A DNA stretch of 64,000 nt from positions 35,076 to 99,075 of the forward strand of contig JAPKBR010000007.1 of assembly GCA_028823345.1 (NCBI GenBank), in the 5' to 3' direction. Shown here one piece after another: positions 52,825-62,934 of this stretch. Positions within the stretch are counted from its first letter, which is position 1, and the number at the start of each line of letters is the position of its first letter. The notes below the pieces were generated by a model. That model worked only from the letters and a program-made list of their open reading frames with translations. It did no database searches and was not told the origin of the DNA. The position numbers were made by a program, and so were the translations under genes. Source of the DNA: Planctomycetota bacterium (lineage in GTDB: Bacteria > Planctomycetota > UBA1135 > GCA-002686595).

Positions 52825-53841
52825 TCAGTCCAGAAGCAAGCAAGCCGCCAAGTGTCCCTCGCCCTGGTCCGTGAGCTTGGGCACCAGCCCCGCGCACTCT
52901 TTCTTCGCTACTGGACAGCGCGTGCGGAAGCCGCAGCCGGTGGGCTTAGCTAGGGGGCTCGGAATATCCCCTTCGAGCACCGTGCGCTTGGCACGCTTGC
53001 CGTCCGGATCCGGACGGGGCACGGCGGACAAGAGAGCCTGAGTGTAGGGGTGGCGCGGAGACTTGTAGACCTGCTCGGCCGTTCCGTATTCCACCAGGGA
53101 CCCTAGGTACATCACGGCGATGCGGTCCGCCACGTGATAGACAATGGACAAATCGTGGGCCACAAAGAGATAGGTCAGGCCGAACTCTTGCTGCAGCTCC
53201 CCCATCAGGTTGATTACCTGGGCCTGAACCGACACATCCAAGGCGCTAACCGGTTCGTCAGCCACGATCAGAGCCGGCCGAGTGGCCAAGCTGCGGGCGA
53301 TGCCGATGCGCTGGCGCTGACCACCGGAAAACTCATGGGGGTAGCGGGCGGCGTATTGGGGTTGCAGGCCCACGCGATCGAGCAACTGGGAGACCCGTTC
53401 ATCGAGGGCTTTTCGATTCAGCTCGGGCTCGTGAATGCGCAAGGGGCCCTCAATGATCTGCTGCACAGTCATGCGCGGATTGAGGGAGGAGAAAGGGTCC
53501 TGAAAAACCATGGACACCTCGGAACGGTGAGGCAGCATCTCCTTGCGCCGGAGACCATTCAAATCCACCCGGCCCGACTGGGACTCGAACCAGATGTTGC
53601 CACCCAGTTGCACGTCCGGGGACATGGCACGGTGCAGATTGCAGATTGCGCGGCCCACGGTGGTTTTTCCGGAACCGGACTCCCCCACTAGACCCACGGT
53701 CTCGCCCCGATTGATCCGCATGGAAACCCCATCCACGGCTTTCACCAAACCAACCTGGTGGCGCAAGATGCCCCCGTAAATCGGGAAGTACACCGCAAGG
53801 TCCGCGATATCCAGCAGGGTTTTACTTTGGGTGCTGCTCAT
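52825..53841 (-). CDS. dppF: Peptide ABC importer ATPase (DppF/OppF type)
   Basis: 338 aa from ATG 53841, overlapping the dppD stop by ATGA. Walker A GESGSGKTT, Q-loop VFQDPFSSLNPRMTV, signature FSGGQRQRIGIARSLA, Walker B ALIVADEPVSALDVS, H-loop FVAHDL. The C-terminal oligopeptide/dipeptide domain ends with a Cys cluster (GCGFRTRCPVAKKEC) like the iron-sulfur-binding tail of Opp/Dpp ATPases. Last gene of a five-gene importer operon (yejA-yejB-yejE-dppD-dppF order). Confidence 0.94.
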   Translation of the reverse strand: MSSTQSKTLLDIADLAVYFPIYGGILRHQVGLVKAVDGVSMRINRGETVGLVGESGSGKTTVGRAICNLHRAMSPDVQLGGNIWFESQSGRVDLNGLRRKEMLPHRSEVSMVFQDPFSSLNPRMTVQQIIEGPLRIHEPELNRKALDERVSQLLDRVGLQPQYAARYPHEFSGGQRQRIGIARSLATRPALIVADEPVSALDVSVQAQVINLMGELQQEFGLTYLFVAHDLSIVYHVADRIAVMYLGSLVEYGTAEQVYKSPRHPYTQALLSAVPRPDPDGKRAKRTVLEGDIPSPLAKPTGCGFRTRCPVAKKECAGLVPKLTDQGEGHLAACLLLD

Positions 53842-54842
53842 TGGGCGACCTCCTCGGTGCCGATGGGACTGGGCTGAACCAAATGGCAACGCACCTCGCG
53901 GCCGTCACCGAGGCTGACCAAGGGCGGCTCTTCGGTGCGGCAGCGGTCCTCTACCTGATCGCAACGGCTGCAAAAGCGACAACCGGGGGGGAAGTCCAGG
54001 ATCGAAGGCACATTGCCCGGGATCGCGAACAGGGGCTGGCCCTTGGAATCCTCCTGGGGAATCGAACCCATCAACCCCTTGGTGTACGGGTGCAAAGGGT
54101 TCTTGAAAAGGTCCTTGGTGCTGGCCACCTCTTGAATGCGGCCCCCATACATCACGATCACCCGGTCGCAGGATTCTGCCACCACCGCAAGATCATGGGT
54201 GATCAGGATGGTCGAGCCCCCCTCCCTGGATTTCTGCAAGTCCGCCATCAAGTCCAGGATCTGGGCCTGAATCGTCACGTCGAGGGCCGTGGTGGGTTCG
54301 TCGGCAATCAACAGGCGTGGCTTGCAGATCAACGCCATGGCGATCATCACCCGCTGCCGCATGCCCCCTGAAAACTGGTGGGGATAGTCCTTGAGGCGTT
54401 TCCCCGCGTCGGGGATGCCCACTTGATCGAGCACTTCGATGGCCCGTTGACGGGCGTCGTTCGAGCTGAGGTTCTCGTGCAGCAGCACGGACTCCATCAC
54501 CTGCTTGCCGATGTTCAACACCGGATTGAGAGAGGTCATGGGCTCTTGGAAAATCATACCAATGTCCCGACCGCGAATCTTGCGCATCTGGTCGAGGGGC
54601 AACTGCAGCAGGTCACGCCCATCAAAAAGCACCTGGCCCGAATCAATCCGGCCTGGAGGATCCGGAATCAAGCGCATGATCGAGAGCGCCGTCACGGACT
54701 TGCCAGAACCTGACTCTCCCACGATTCCAAGAAACTCTCCGGGCAGCACGTCGAAGCTCACGCCGGCGCAGGCCCAGGCTTGCTGGCCCTCCACGGTGAA
54801 ATAAGTGTGCAGGTCCTTGACCTGAAGCAGGGGCTGACTCAT
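53838..54842 (-). CDS. dppD: Peptide ABC importer ATPase (DppD/OppD type)
   Basis: 334 aa. Walker [25 protein letters not shown], signature [15 protein letters not shown], Walker [16 protein letters not shown]-loop [10 protein letters not shown], and the C-terminal Cys-rich [19 protein letters not shown] 54845 and ATG 54842 are consecutive; ATG is used. The permease stop TAG shares its last base with the GTG. Together with DppF it replaces the single fused ATPase YejF found in enterobacteria. Confidence 0.94.
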   Translation of the reverse strand: MSQPLLQVKDLHTYFTVEGQQAWACAGVSFDVLPGEFLGIVGESGSGKSVTALSIMRLIPDPPGRIDSGQVLFDGRDLLQLPLDQMRKIRGRDIGMIFQEPMTSLNPVLNIGKQVMESVLLHENLSSNDARQRAIEVLDQVGIPDAGKRLKDYPHQFSGGMRQRVMIAMALICKPRLLIADEPTTALDVTIQAQILDLMADLQKSREGGSTILITHDLAVVAESCDRVIVMYGGRIQEVASTKDLFKNPLHPYTKGLMGSIPQEDSKGQPLFAIPGNVPSILDFPPGCRFCSRCDQVEDRCRTEEPPLVSLGDGREVRCHLVQPSPIGTEEVAQ

Positions 54843-54844
54843 CA

Positions 54845-55957
54845 CTAACGCAACCTGGAGAATACTTTGGGGTCAAAGGCCTCGCGCACCGCTTCCCCGA
54901 TAAAAACGACCATCAGCAAGGTCCCAAACAGGGCACCCATGGGAAACAGCACCAGGTGCCAGGCAGAGATATTGGACAAACCCTGACCCATCAACTCGCC
55001 CCAGGAGGGAGTCGGCGGTGCCAAACCAAAGCCCAGATAGTCCAAGGACACCAGACTCGAAATGCCCCCCACGATGGCGAAGGGCGCAAAGGTCACGATC
55101 GGCGTCAGAGCGTTGGGCAGAATGTGCTTGAGCATGATCGAGCGCCGAGATTCCCCGATGGAAATTGCCGCTGCCACATAGTCCTTGGCTTTTTCGCGCA
55201 AGAACTCACCGCGCATGTAGAAACTGATTCCGATCCAATAGAAGAGGGACAGGATCCCCACCAGAACCCAAAGGCTGGGACTGATGATCGAGCTGATGAT
55301 GATCACGGTGTAGAGGAAGGGCAAAGCTGCCCAGATCTCCACCATGCGCTGGCCGAACATGTCGACCCGGCCCCCGAAGAATCCCAGGGTCGCGCCAATG
55401 GACATGCCCACCAGATAGGCAATCCCCACAACGGAAAGGGCAAAAGTGATCGAGATCCGAAACCCGTAGACCAAACGGGCCAGCACGTCCCGGCCGCGGT
55501 CATCCGTGCCGAGCCAGTGTGTGGAATCCGGTGTCGTGGGTGGACGTCCCTCGAAGCCCGGCTCCTTGAGCAAGTTCTCGATGGGGTGAAAGGGATAGGG
55601 TGGCATGAGGACCCAGTCCCCCTTGTCGGCGGCTTCGTACTGGGTTTCGGCCAGGCGGTAGTTGGCCTCTCCGCGCATCATGCGATCTGGTCGGCGGGGG
55701 TCAAAGACGCCCAATTCCTCGGCGGAGTGATGGCTCGTCATAAACGGCATCAATTGCTCAAATGCTGGGAAGTACAGTTCGCCCCCATGGCTGACGACCA
55801 GGGCCTTGTTGTTGACCAACACGGGCAAGAGGAACGAAAGCAGGTAGAGCCCTAGCAGTAGGCGAAAGCTGTACCAGCCGCGCTTGATCGTTTTGAACTT
55901 CTTCCAGCGGCGCTGGAAAACCGTCAGAGGTTTATCTTGGAGTGAGTCCGGTCTCAT
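54845..55957 (-). CDS. yejE: Peptide ABC importer permease, YejE-like
   Basis: 370-aa permease of the DppC/YejE group. The long N-terminal part before the transport domain, with LVNNKALVVSHGGELYFPAF and YPFHPIEN, is characteristic of YejE, the microcin C/oligopeptide permease, rather than DppC. Then HWLGTDDRGRDVLARLVYG, six-helix transport core and EAA loop AAISIGESRRSIMLKHILPN. Likely an inner-membrane partner of the YejB-like permease 18 bp upstream. Confidence 0.92.
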   Translation of the reverse strand: MRPDSLQDKPLTVFQRRWKKFKTIKRGWYSFRLLLGLYLLSFLLPVLVNNKALVVSHGGELYFPAFEQLMPFMTSHHSAEELGVFDPRRPDRMMRGEANYRLAETQYEAADKGDWVLMPPYPFHPIENLLKEPGFEGRPPTTPDSTHWLGTDDRGRDVLARLVYGFRISITFALSVVGIAYLVGMSIGATLGFFGGRVDMFGQRMVEIWAALPFLYTVIIISSIISPSLWVLVGILSLFYWIGISFYMRGEFLREKAKDYVAAAISIGESRRSIMLKHILPNALTPIVTFAPFAIVGGISSLVSLDYLGFGLAPPTPSWGELMGQGLSNISAWHLVLFPMGALFGTLLMVVFIGEAVREAFDPKVFSRLR

Positions 55958-55975
55958 GTGAAATCAAGGGCCCAA

Positions 55976-56998
55976 TCAGGAGAAACGAATGCGCGGGTCC
56001 ACCAGCACATAAAGAATGTCGGAAAGAATATTGCCAACCAAGACCAGCAAGGTGTTGATCACCAAGATGCCCATCACCACCGCATAGTCTCGCTCAACGA
56101 TGGAGGTGTAACCAAGGTAGCCGATGCCGTGGATGTTGAAGACTTTTTCGATCAGATAGCTGCCCGCCATGATCAATCCGATTGCGTGACCCAGCCCGGT
56201 GCAAATCGGAATTAAGGAGTTTCGCAAGGCATGACCAAAGACCACCGACCGTTCACTCAGTCCCTTGGCAAAGGCGGTGCGCACATAGTCCTGCCCTAGG
56301 TTTTCCATCAAGGAGTTCTTCATCAGGATAGTCAAGGTGGCGAACGAGCCCACCATGTAGGCCATCACCGGCAGAATCGTGTGGTGCAGTTGGTCCGTGA
56401 TCTTGTGCCAGAATGAGAAGTCCTCCCAGCCATCGGAACGGAACCCTCCCAGGGGAACCCAGTCCAGAAAACTTCCCCCTCCCAGCATCACCAGCAAGAC
56501 ACCGCCCAAAGCCCACCCGGGGATCGAGTAGCCCGCAAAGACGATCATGCTCGAAGCAATGTCCAGCTTGGAACCGTGGCGAATCGCCTTGAGCACACCG
56601 AGGGGAACGCAGATCAGGTAAGCCAAGAAAAACCCGAGCAGTCCGAAGTAGATACTGACGGGGAACCGCGAGGTGATCACATCGATCACAGGTTCGTTGA
56701 GCTTATAGGATGTGCCCAGGTCCAAGTGCGCAAGGTCCCAAAGCCAGTAGCCGTAGGCCACAAAGAACGGCTTGTCCAGATTGAAGTGTTCCTTGAGGGC
56801 GGCGAGTGACTCGGGCGGGATTTCGATGGAACTTTGGCCTCCCCCAGACCCACCCTCTGTGGCGGCGGCCTGCATGTTCAGGATCATCTGATCAATCGGG
56901 CCACCGGGCACGAACTGAGTGATCGAAAACACCAAGAAGGTGATCCCGATGAAGGTCGGGATCAACAGCAGGAATCTACGTGCGAAGTAAGCAGCCAT
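55976..56998 (-). CDS. yejB: Peptide ABC importer permease, YejB-like
   Basis: 340-aa permease: N-terminal FARRFLLLIPTFIGITFLVF, QFVPGGPIDQMI (as in YejB), a Gly/Gln-rich periplasmic segment, and the EAA loop TAFAKGLSERSVVFGHALRN. Six membrane helices. It follows the binding-protein gene after 58 bp. The YejB/YejE pairing supports import of oligopeptides or peptide-nucleotide compounds. Confidence 0.92.
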   Translation of the reverse strand: MAAYFARRFLLLIPTFIGITFLVFSITQFVPGGPIDQMILNMQAAATEGGSGGGQSSIEIPPESLAALKEHFNLDKPFFVAYGYWLWDLAHLDLGTSYKLNEPVIDVITSRFPVSIYFGLLGFFLAYLICVPLGVLKAIRHGSKLDIASSMIVFAGYSIPGWALGGVLLVMLGGGSFLDWVPLGGFRSDGWEDFSFWHKITDQLHHTILPVMAYMVGSFATLTILMKNSLMENLGQDYVRTAFAKGLSERSVVFGHALRNSLIPICTGLGHAIGLIMAGSYLIEKVFNIHGIGYLGYTSIVERDYAVVMGILVINTLLVLVGNILSDILYVLVDPRIRFS

Positions 56999-57056
56999 TA
57001 GATATCAGGACAACAAAGATCAGGGCAACAGGGTGAAGTGAGCGAGAGCGATCGGC

Positions 57057-59045
57057 TCAGCGCCCCTGCTGCCAGTAACGGTTTTCCCGGGAACCGGGAT
57101 CCATGGTCAAGCTGGAATCAGCTCGCGCGGCTTTGAGCTGCGCGTCCTTGACGGGATCCACCCACCAAATCGAGTGCAGGTCACTGTAGTCCGACGTGCG
57201 CGTGCTGCCCCAGGCGGGCATGGAATACTTGTTCCAAAACAGCATGCGCTGGGAAGGGTTGTACCAGCCCAACACATAGGGCATTTGGTTGTAAATCAGC
57301 CCGTCGATTTCTAGCACCAGCTCGATGCGCTTGGCAACGTTGTACTCCTCGTCGTAGGCCTTGCAGAGTTCATCCACGCGCTTGTTCGAATAGGAGGTCA
57401 CATTGTTGTTGTCCTCTATATCGGCAAGATGACCACCAAAGCTCGTTTCGGGGTTAGGGAACACAAGTGCCCCCCAAGCGGTACTGGTCAGATCATAATT
57501 CTTGGCGCGCATGGTCTGCCAGCGGGCGGCGGCGGTCTGGAACGACAGGGTCAGTTCGATACCCGCGTCCTTGCAGTTTTCCTGGTAGATCGTCAGGGAC
57601 GACTCCGAGAACTTGCTTGAGTAGGTCAAGTCGAAGGACAGGCGACTGCCGTCTTTCTTGAGCCGATAGCCATCACCATCCCGCTCGGTGAAACCCAGCT
57701 CATCGAGGAGGTCCTCTGCCAAGTACTCGTCGTATTCGAAAAGTTTGTTGTCTGGATTCTGATAGGTCCCGCCCTGGTAGTAGCTCGTCAGGGGCGAATA
57801 CTCGTTGTAGTACAGCTTGTCTACGAACAGCTTCCTGTCATAGAGCGCCTGGAGAACCTGACGCATGCGCAAATCATCCAAGGGCGCTCGCCGGGTGTTG
57901 ATCGCGATGCCGCTGGTCCCCACGGGCTTGTCCGTATAGAACTTGCGCGGCACCAAGAGCCCGCGCTTGACCGCACTGACCTCGGGTACGTCCTTGACCC
58001 ACCATTGGGCCCGCGGCACCAAATAGTAGTCCAATTCGCCCTTCTTGATCATTTCAAAAGCCAAGGAGGCATCGCTGACAACCTCATGGCGATAGGTACC
58101 GATATTGTACATACCGGTCCAAGCAGGATTGTCCTGGTCCCACCAGTCATCCCGGCGCTGGACCTCAAGAGATTCTCCGGTCTTGATCGTTGCGAGGGGC
58201 ACCGAGTACGGACCGCTGTTCGCCGTGTAAGCATTTTGGAACTTGTCGAGGTACTCATCCCCGGGGATCGAAACCTCGGCAGCGGGGAACACCACCATTC
58301 CCGAGAAGTAAAGGAAGTTGCGCCAATTGGGCTTGTTGCAACTCACCTCTAGGATGTACTTGGTCTTGGCCACGGGCTCGTTCAACTTGCCAAAGCTCGC
58401 ATTGCTCGAAGGATCGAGGGTCTTGGGATCCACTCGCAGTTGCCAGCTGGCCACCACATCCCCAGCGGTCACTTCAGAGCCATCGCTGAAACGCGCTGCC
58501 GGGTTGATGCGATAGGTGTAGGTGCTCTTGTCCTCGCTGATCTTCCAGTGGGTCGCCAGCCGCGGAATGTGCTCCAGGGTCGTGGGGTGCACGGTCAAGA
58601 GACTCTCGTAGCAAAAGTCGCTGACCATATAGTTGATCGAGGAATTCCAATCCTTGCCGTGCAGGCGCAGGGTTGCGGGCCAGTCCACCATGTGCTGGCG
58701 CATAGTCCCTCCGGGAATCGCCTCGTGGCTACCAATCGCAGGGAAGGTCAGGTTGGTCTCCCAGCCCTCTCCGGTAAATCCAGGCCCCCCATCCTCGGCG
58801 GTGACCCCTTTATCCCCGGCTTGGGGATCATAGGTGTAGGTGACCATCGGGATATCCGCCAAAACCGGGGCCTTATCCCCTTGGGTCGACGGATCGGTTG
58901 CATCCTCGGAACTGGCGGGTGCCTGATCAGGTTGCGCCCCGCTCGTTTCGCTGCTCGGCTCCTCCGATCCACAGGCCGCCAAGCTCAAGAGGGCAAGGGA
59001 AAGGACGGACAGGCGGCAGACTTGGGGCAGGGGGGGAAGTTCCAT
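57057..59045 (-). CDS. yejA: Peptide ABC importer substrate-binding lipoprotein, YejA/DppA-like
   Basis: 662 aa from ATG 59045: lipoprotein signal with LSLAAC (Cys25), an acidic linker (about 28-65), then a family 5 extracellular solute-binding fold: TLRLHGKDWNSSINY, YRINPAARFSDGSEVTAGDVVASW, LRMRQVLQALYDRKLFVDKL and YNPSQRMLFWNKYSMPAWG. The last motif, and the long size, fit the YejA subgroup. It is the first gene of the operon; promoter expected in 59046-59261. Confidence 0.92.
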   Translation of the reverse strand: MELPPLPQVCRLSVLSLALLSLAACGSEEPSSETSGAQPDQAPASSEDATDPSTQGDKAPVLADIPMVTYTYDPQAGDKGVTAEDGGPGFTGEGWETNLTFPAIGSHEAIPGGTMRQHMVDWPATLRLHGKDWNSSINYMVSDFCYESLLTVHPTTLEHIPRLATHWKISEDKSTYTYRINPAARFSDGSEVTAGDVVASWQLRVDPKTLDPSSNASFGKLNEPVAKTKYILEVSCNKPNWRNFLYFSGMVVFPAAEVSIPGDEYLDKFQNAYTANSGPYSVPLATIKTGESLEVQRRDDWWDQDNPAWTGMYNIGTYRHEVVSDASLAFEMIKKGELDYYLVPRAQWWVKDVPEVSAVKRGLLVPRKFYTDKPVGTSGIAINTRRAPLDDLRMRQVLQALYDRKLFVDKLYYNEYSPLTSYYQGGTYQNPDNKLFEYDEYLAEDLLDELGFTERDGDGYRLKKDGSRLSFDLTYSSKFSESSLTIYQENCKDAGIELTLSFQTAAARWQTMRAKNYDLTSTAWGALVFPNPETSFGGHLADIEDNNNVTSYSNKRVDELCKAYDEEYNVAKRIELVLEIDGLIYNQMPYVLGWYNPSQRMLFWNKYSMPAWGSTRTSDYSDLHSIWWVDPVKDAQLKAARADSSLTMDPGSRENRYWQQGR

Positions 59046-59261
59046 GGGAGGTTCTCGGTCGCTGGGGCAACCTTGAGGAAAGCAGTATCCCTTTCCGAGC
59101 CCCAGGTCACAAGGGGTCAGCACGCTTGATCCCTATGAGCCCATCCCTTTCCCGTCGTTCTCCCCCCGGGCAGCATCCCAGCCCGATGGCCCGCAACCTT
59201 TTTCGGTCTACCTCCCCGAACAACCCCAAGGCACCCCCCATGCGCTAACCTGCGCACAACT

Positions 59262-59347
59262 GCGGGATTGGCGGAATTGGTAGACGCGCGAGGTTTAGGT
59301 CCTCGTGGGCATTGCCTGTGGGGGTTCAAGTCCCCCATCCCGCACCA
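59262..59347 (+). tRNA. tRNA-Leu (anticodon UAG)
   Basis: 86-nt class II tRNA. Acceptor stem GCGGGAT/ATCCCGC, discriminator A and genomically encoded CCA (59345-59347). Anticodon stem CGAGG/CCTCG with loop TTTAGGT gives anticodon UAG, reading CUN leucine codons. A short variable stem (TGGGCATTGCCT) and T arm GGGGGTTCAAGTCCCCC are present. Unit lies between the importer operon and uvrB. Confidence 0.96.
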
Positions 59348-59425
59348 CGCTTGAATGCGTCTCGTGTTCAGAGGTGCACCCGATCGCCCCAAGCTCATTG
59401 GAGCATACGCACCTAGCTAGGTCTC

Positions 59426-61438
59426 TCAGCGCCCCAGCAACTCTGCTTCCAGCCCGCGCAGGCGATCCCGCAGAGCAGTCGCGTCCTCAAAACGCAACTC
59501 CCCCGCCGCTTGCAACATGTCTCCGCGCACGCGCTCGGTTTCGATGGTCAGCTTTTCGAGACTCCAACCGCTGGGATCGTCGGGACCTAGGCCATCCCCG
59601 GCCAAACTGGGCACGGCGGCATAGTCCAATTCATAGAGGGCTTCGAGGGAATCCCGCACGGGCTTGATCACAGTTGCTGGCACCAACCCATGCTCTAGGT
59701 TCCAGGCCTCCTGCAATTCCCTTCGACGGTGAACTTCGTCGATGCAATAGCGCATAGAATCGGTGATCCGGTCCCCATAAAACAAGACCCGCCCTTCCAC
59801 ATTACGCGCCGCACGGCCACAGGTTTGGATCAAGCTCGTGCGTGCCCGCAAGAACCCCTCCTTGTCCGCGTCAAGTACCGCCACTAGGGCTACCTCGGGT
59901 AAGTCCAGGCCCTCGCGCAGCAAGTTGATGCCCACCAGCACGTCGAATTCGCCCAGGCGCAAATCGCGCAGAATGGTCGTGCGCTCAATCGCATCGATCT
60001 CCGAGTGCAGCCAACGCACGCGCACCCCAAGCTCGCTGTAGTAGGTGGTCAGGTCCTCCGCCGAGCGCTTGGTCAAGGTGGTGACGAGGGTGCGCCAACC
60101 ACGCTTGGTGTTCAGGCGAATTTCGTGCAGGAGATCATCGACCTGGGTGGCTTGAGGGCGCACCTCGATCAATGGGTCAAGCAGGCCCGTGGGCCGCACC
60201 ACCTGTTCGGCAACGGCAGAGCCCGAGTGTTCGAGCTCATAGACCCCGGGAGTAGCCGAGATATAAACACTTTGCGGGACGCGCTGCTCGTATTCGTCAA
60301 AGCGCAATGGGCGGTTGTCGAGGGCACTTGGCAAGCGAAACCCGTGCTCCACCAGGGTCGTCTTCCGCGAACGGTCGCCCTTGTACATGGCTCCCACCTG
60401 GGGCACGGCCACGTGGCTCTCGTCCACGAACAGCACCCAGTCATCGGGGAAGTAGTGCATCAGAGTGAAGGGCGGCTCCCCAGCAGTGCGTCCATCCATG
60501 AAGCGCGAGTAGTTCTCGATTCCGCCACAGACCCCGGTGGTCTTGAGCAACTCCAAGTCCTGATTCGTTCGCATCTCAAGCCGCTGGGCCTCAAGCAACT
60601 TGCCCTGCCCTTTCAGTTCGTCCAGGCGTTCGGCCAACTCTGCTGCGATCAATGGCAATGCCCGGTTCAAGCGGTCCTGGGGAGTCACATAGTGGTTCGC
60701 TGGATAAACCGTGACGGATTCCTCCTGGCTCAGGATTTCGCCCAGGAGCGGATTGACCCGGGTGATCGCTTCGATCTCGTCCCCGAAAAACTCGAAACGC
60801 AGCACGCAGTCCTCTTCATAGGCGGGAAAGACCTCGACCACATCCCCGCGCACGCGAAAAGACCCGCGCCGAAAATCCATGTTGTTGCGCGCGTATTGCA
60901 TCTGGGTCAATTGACGCAGCAGGTCATCCCGCTCGATTTCCTGGCCCTTGGTCACGGTGACCGCCATGCGCGAATAGTTCGAGGGGGAACCGAGGCCATA
61001 GATGCAGCTGACCGAGGCCACCAGAATCACATCCCGGCGATCGAGCAACGAGCGGGTCGCGCTGTTCCGCAGGCGCTCGATATTCTCATTGCGGCTGGCG
61101 TCCTTTTCGATGAACGTGTCCGTGGACGGCACATAGGCCTCGGGCTGGTAGTAGTCGTAGTAGCTGACAAAGTACTCCACCGCGTTGTCTGGGAAGAGTT
61201 CCTTGAACTCGGCGAACAGCTGGGCCGCCAGGGTCTTGTTCGGGGACAGGATCAAGGCCGGCCGATTGATGCGCTCAATCACCTTGGCCATGGTGAAGGT
61301 CTTGCCAGAGCCGGTGATCCCAAGCAGGGTCTGGTGCTCCTGGCCGCCCTCAATGCTCTGCACCAGGGCCTCAATAGCCGCAGGTTGGTGACCTGTGGCC
61401 TCGAAGGGCGTGACCAGTCGAAAAGGGCGCTCTAACAT
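59426..61438 (-). CDS. uvrB: Excinuclease ABC subunit B
   Basis: DNA-damage verification helicase of nucleotide excision repair. 670 aa from ATG 61438 ([22 protein letters not shown]). Walker [13 protein letters not shown], the beta-hairpin region [33 protein letters not shown], helicase motifs [14 protein letters not shown] and QTCGRAARN, and the C-terminal UVR motif ([21 protein letters not shown]) that binds UvrC. An upstream extension to 61495 is not favoured. Confidence 0.97.
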   Translation of the reverse strand: MLERPFRLVTPFEATGHQPAAIEALVQSIEGGQEHQTLLGITGSGKTFTMAKVIERINRPALILSPNKTLAAQLFAEFKELFPDNAVEYFVSYYDYYQPEAYVPSTDTFIEKDASRNENIERLRNSATRSLLDRRDVILVASVSCIYGLGSPSNYSRMAVTVTKGQEIERDDLLRQLTQMQYARNNMDFRRGSFRVRGDVVEVFPAYEEDCVLRFEFFGDEIEAITRVNPLLGEILSQEESVTVYPANHYVTPQDRLNRALPLIAAELAERLDELKGQGKLLEAQRLEMRTNQDLELLKTTGVCGGIENYSRFMDGRTAGEPPFTLMHYFPDDWVLFVDESHVAVPQVGAMYKGDRSRKTTLVEHGFRLPSALDNRPLRFDEYEQRVPQSVYISATPGVYELEHSGSAVAEQVVRPTGLLDPLIEVRPQATQVDDLLHEIRLNTKRGWRTLVTTLTKRSAEDLTTYYSELGVRVRWLHSEIDAIERTTILRDLRLGEFDVLVGINLLREGLDLPEVALVAVLDADKEGFLRARTSLIQTCGRAARNVEGRVLFYGDRITDSMRYCIDEVHRRRELQEAWNLEHGLVPATVIKPVRDSLEALYELDYAAVPSLAGDGLGPDDPSGWSLEKLTIETERVRGDMLQAAGELRFEDATALRDRLRGLEAELLGR

Positions 61439-61539
61439 GCGATCAGAGGGTACGGATTCGGTGCCGTACCCGGCAAACTCGTTTCCCCGACACACGCCGG
61501 AATTGGTGCAGGCGCCTCCGAACCCGTACCCTATTGCAC

Positions 61540-62832
61540 ATGATTATCCAATGTCCATCATGCAAGACCCAGGCCCAGCTCCCCGACAGCAAGGAAGGGG
61601 CCAAGGTCCGCTGCGGCTCATGCGGCAAAGTCTACGTGGCGCGCCCCAAGGGCAGCCGGGCTGGATCCAAAGGCAAGGACAACTCCTCCACCATGATCAT
61701 CGGCGGAGTCGTGGTGGTCGCGGCCCTGATCATCGGCCTCATGGCCCAGGGAGGCGGTAAAGGGCCTCCCCCGCCGCCCCCTGAAGAACCTACCGAGGTG
61801 GAACCTGAACCCGAAGGGGACATGGTCGGCTGGAACAGCGAGGGGGTTTTGGCCGCCCGCAAGCTGCACACCCTGCTGACCTCGGAAGACCCGATCCGGC
61901 TCTCCCAGTTATTGCACGGGCCCAAGACCTACGCGCGCGTGGGCGAAGACTTGATCGCGGCCGCCAGCGAGGAAAACCCTGCGGAGCCCCGTACCCCTTG
62001 GCTCGGGCTAGTGGGCACAGAACGCCTGGTATTTTTGGGAGACGTGGCTCGGGACATGATCGACGGCCAAGGCCGAGAGTTGTTCCACCAATGGAACCCC
62101 TACCACGGTTGGGTCGAAGCCGACGATGAGGGCGTGGGTGGCGGCCTGACCGTACGGCTCAAACTATCCCATAAGGACACGTCCCTGGGCGAATCGGACC
62201 GCCATGTGGAGTGGCACCTGTCCCGGGAAAACGGGGTGCTCAAGGCCTGGAATTGGCTGCGTTGGATTTCCCCCGAAGAAGCCGCCAAGCGGGGCCGCCG
62301 GGGCGCTGGCAAGATCGAGCGCAAAACGCTCTCCGATGGATCCCAGGTGATCGAGGGCAAAATTCGACCGATCGCCTATGACCTGGATGTGCCCCCGGAA
62401 ATGCGCAAGCGCATCAATGACCTCATCGCGCGCCTGATCGACCCGGATGGCACCAAGACCTTTGCCATCCAAAACGAGCTGCGCGAGATCGGCAAGCCCG
62501 CCATCGCGCCCCTCATGACCCAGCTGGCCACGATCCCCCTGGACAGCAACGACAACGCGACGGCTCTCAATCTTGTACACCTCAGCCTGCAGGCGATCAC
62601 CGGCTACCAGACCAGCTTCCAGGCTCATGCGGCCCTGGGAACCACCAAGGAGCGCCAGGATTCGGGTCTCAAGCAGTGGTTTGGCTGGTTTGACCGGCGC
62701 TACAAGGGGTTTAGGGGGCGCCCCAAGGTGGACGACGACGCCCTGCTCAATGACCCCGATTTCCAGCCCCGCAACGCCAGTGAGCGCCGGGAATTGGAAC
62801 GAGCCCGCAACAAGCTCAAGCAGGGCGGGTAG
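61540..62832 (+). CDS. Zinc-ribbon (MJ0042-type) single-pass membrane protein
   Basis: 430 aa from ATG 61540. N-terminal zinc ribbon [11 protein letters not shown]...[11 protein letters not shown] (Cys pairs at about 5/8 and 25/28), basic linker, one membrane helix ([18 protein letters not shown]), a Pro/Glu-rich linker, and a soluble domain of about 330 residues with no recognised motif ([38 protein letters not shown]). A HEAT-like stretch ([21 protein letters not shown]) occurs near residue 315. Orientation suggests a cytosolic ribbon and an exported C-terminal domain. Function unknown. Confidence 0.82.
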   Translation: MIIQCPSCKTQAQLPDSKEGAKVRCGSCGKVYVARPKGSRAGSKGKDNSSTMIIGGVVVVAALIIGLMAQGGGKGPPPPPPEEPTEVEPEPEGDMVGWNSEGVLAARKLHTLLTSEDPIRLSQLLHGPKTYARVGEDLIAAASEENPAEPRTPWLGLVGTERLVFLGDVARDMIDGQGRELFHQWNPYHGWVEADDEGVGGGLTVRLKLSHKDTSLGESDRHVEWHLSRENGVLKAWNWLRWISPEEAAKRGRRGAGKIERKTLSDGSQVIEGKIRPIAYDLDVPPEMRKRINDLIARLIDPDGTKTFAIQNELREIGKPAIAPLMTQLATIPLDSNDNATALNLVHLSLQAITGYQTSFQAHAALGTTKERQDSGLKQWFGWFDRRYKGFRGRPKVDDDALLNDPDFQPRNASERRELERARNKLKQGG

Positions 62833-62934
62833 GATGCCCGTCCCCTCCGGGGCCATCGATTGGTCCCCTATCCCCACTTTCCCCAAGGGAATCGCCCCCA
62901 GCGTGCCCCTTCCCCACCGATCTGAACCATAGAT

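Noticed and set aside
59411..59422. ACCTAGCTAGGT palindrome beside the uvrB stop
   Set aside because: Perfect but only 12 bp with a 4-bp stem once a loop is allowed; no evidence of function.
60005..61435. 476-codon open frame antisense to uvrB
   Set aside because: A shadow of the uvrB codon pattern; no domain recognised and uvrB is unambiguous.
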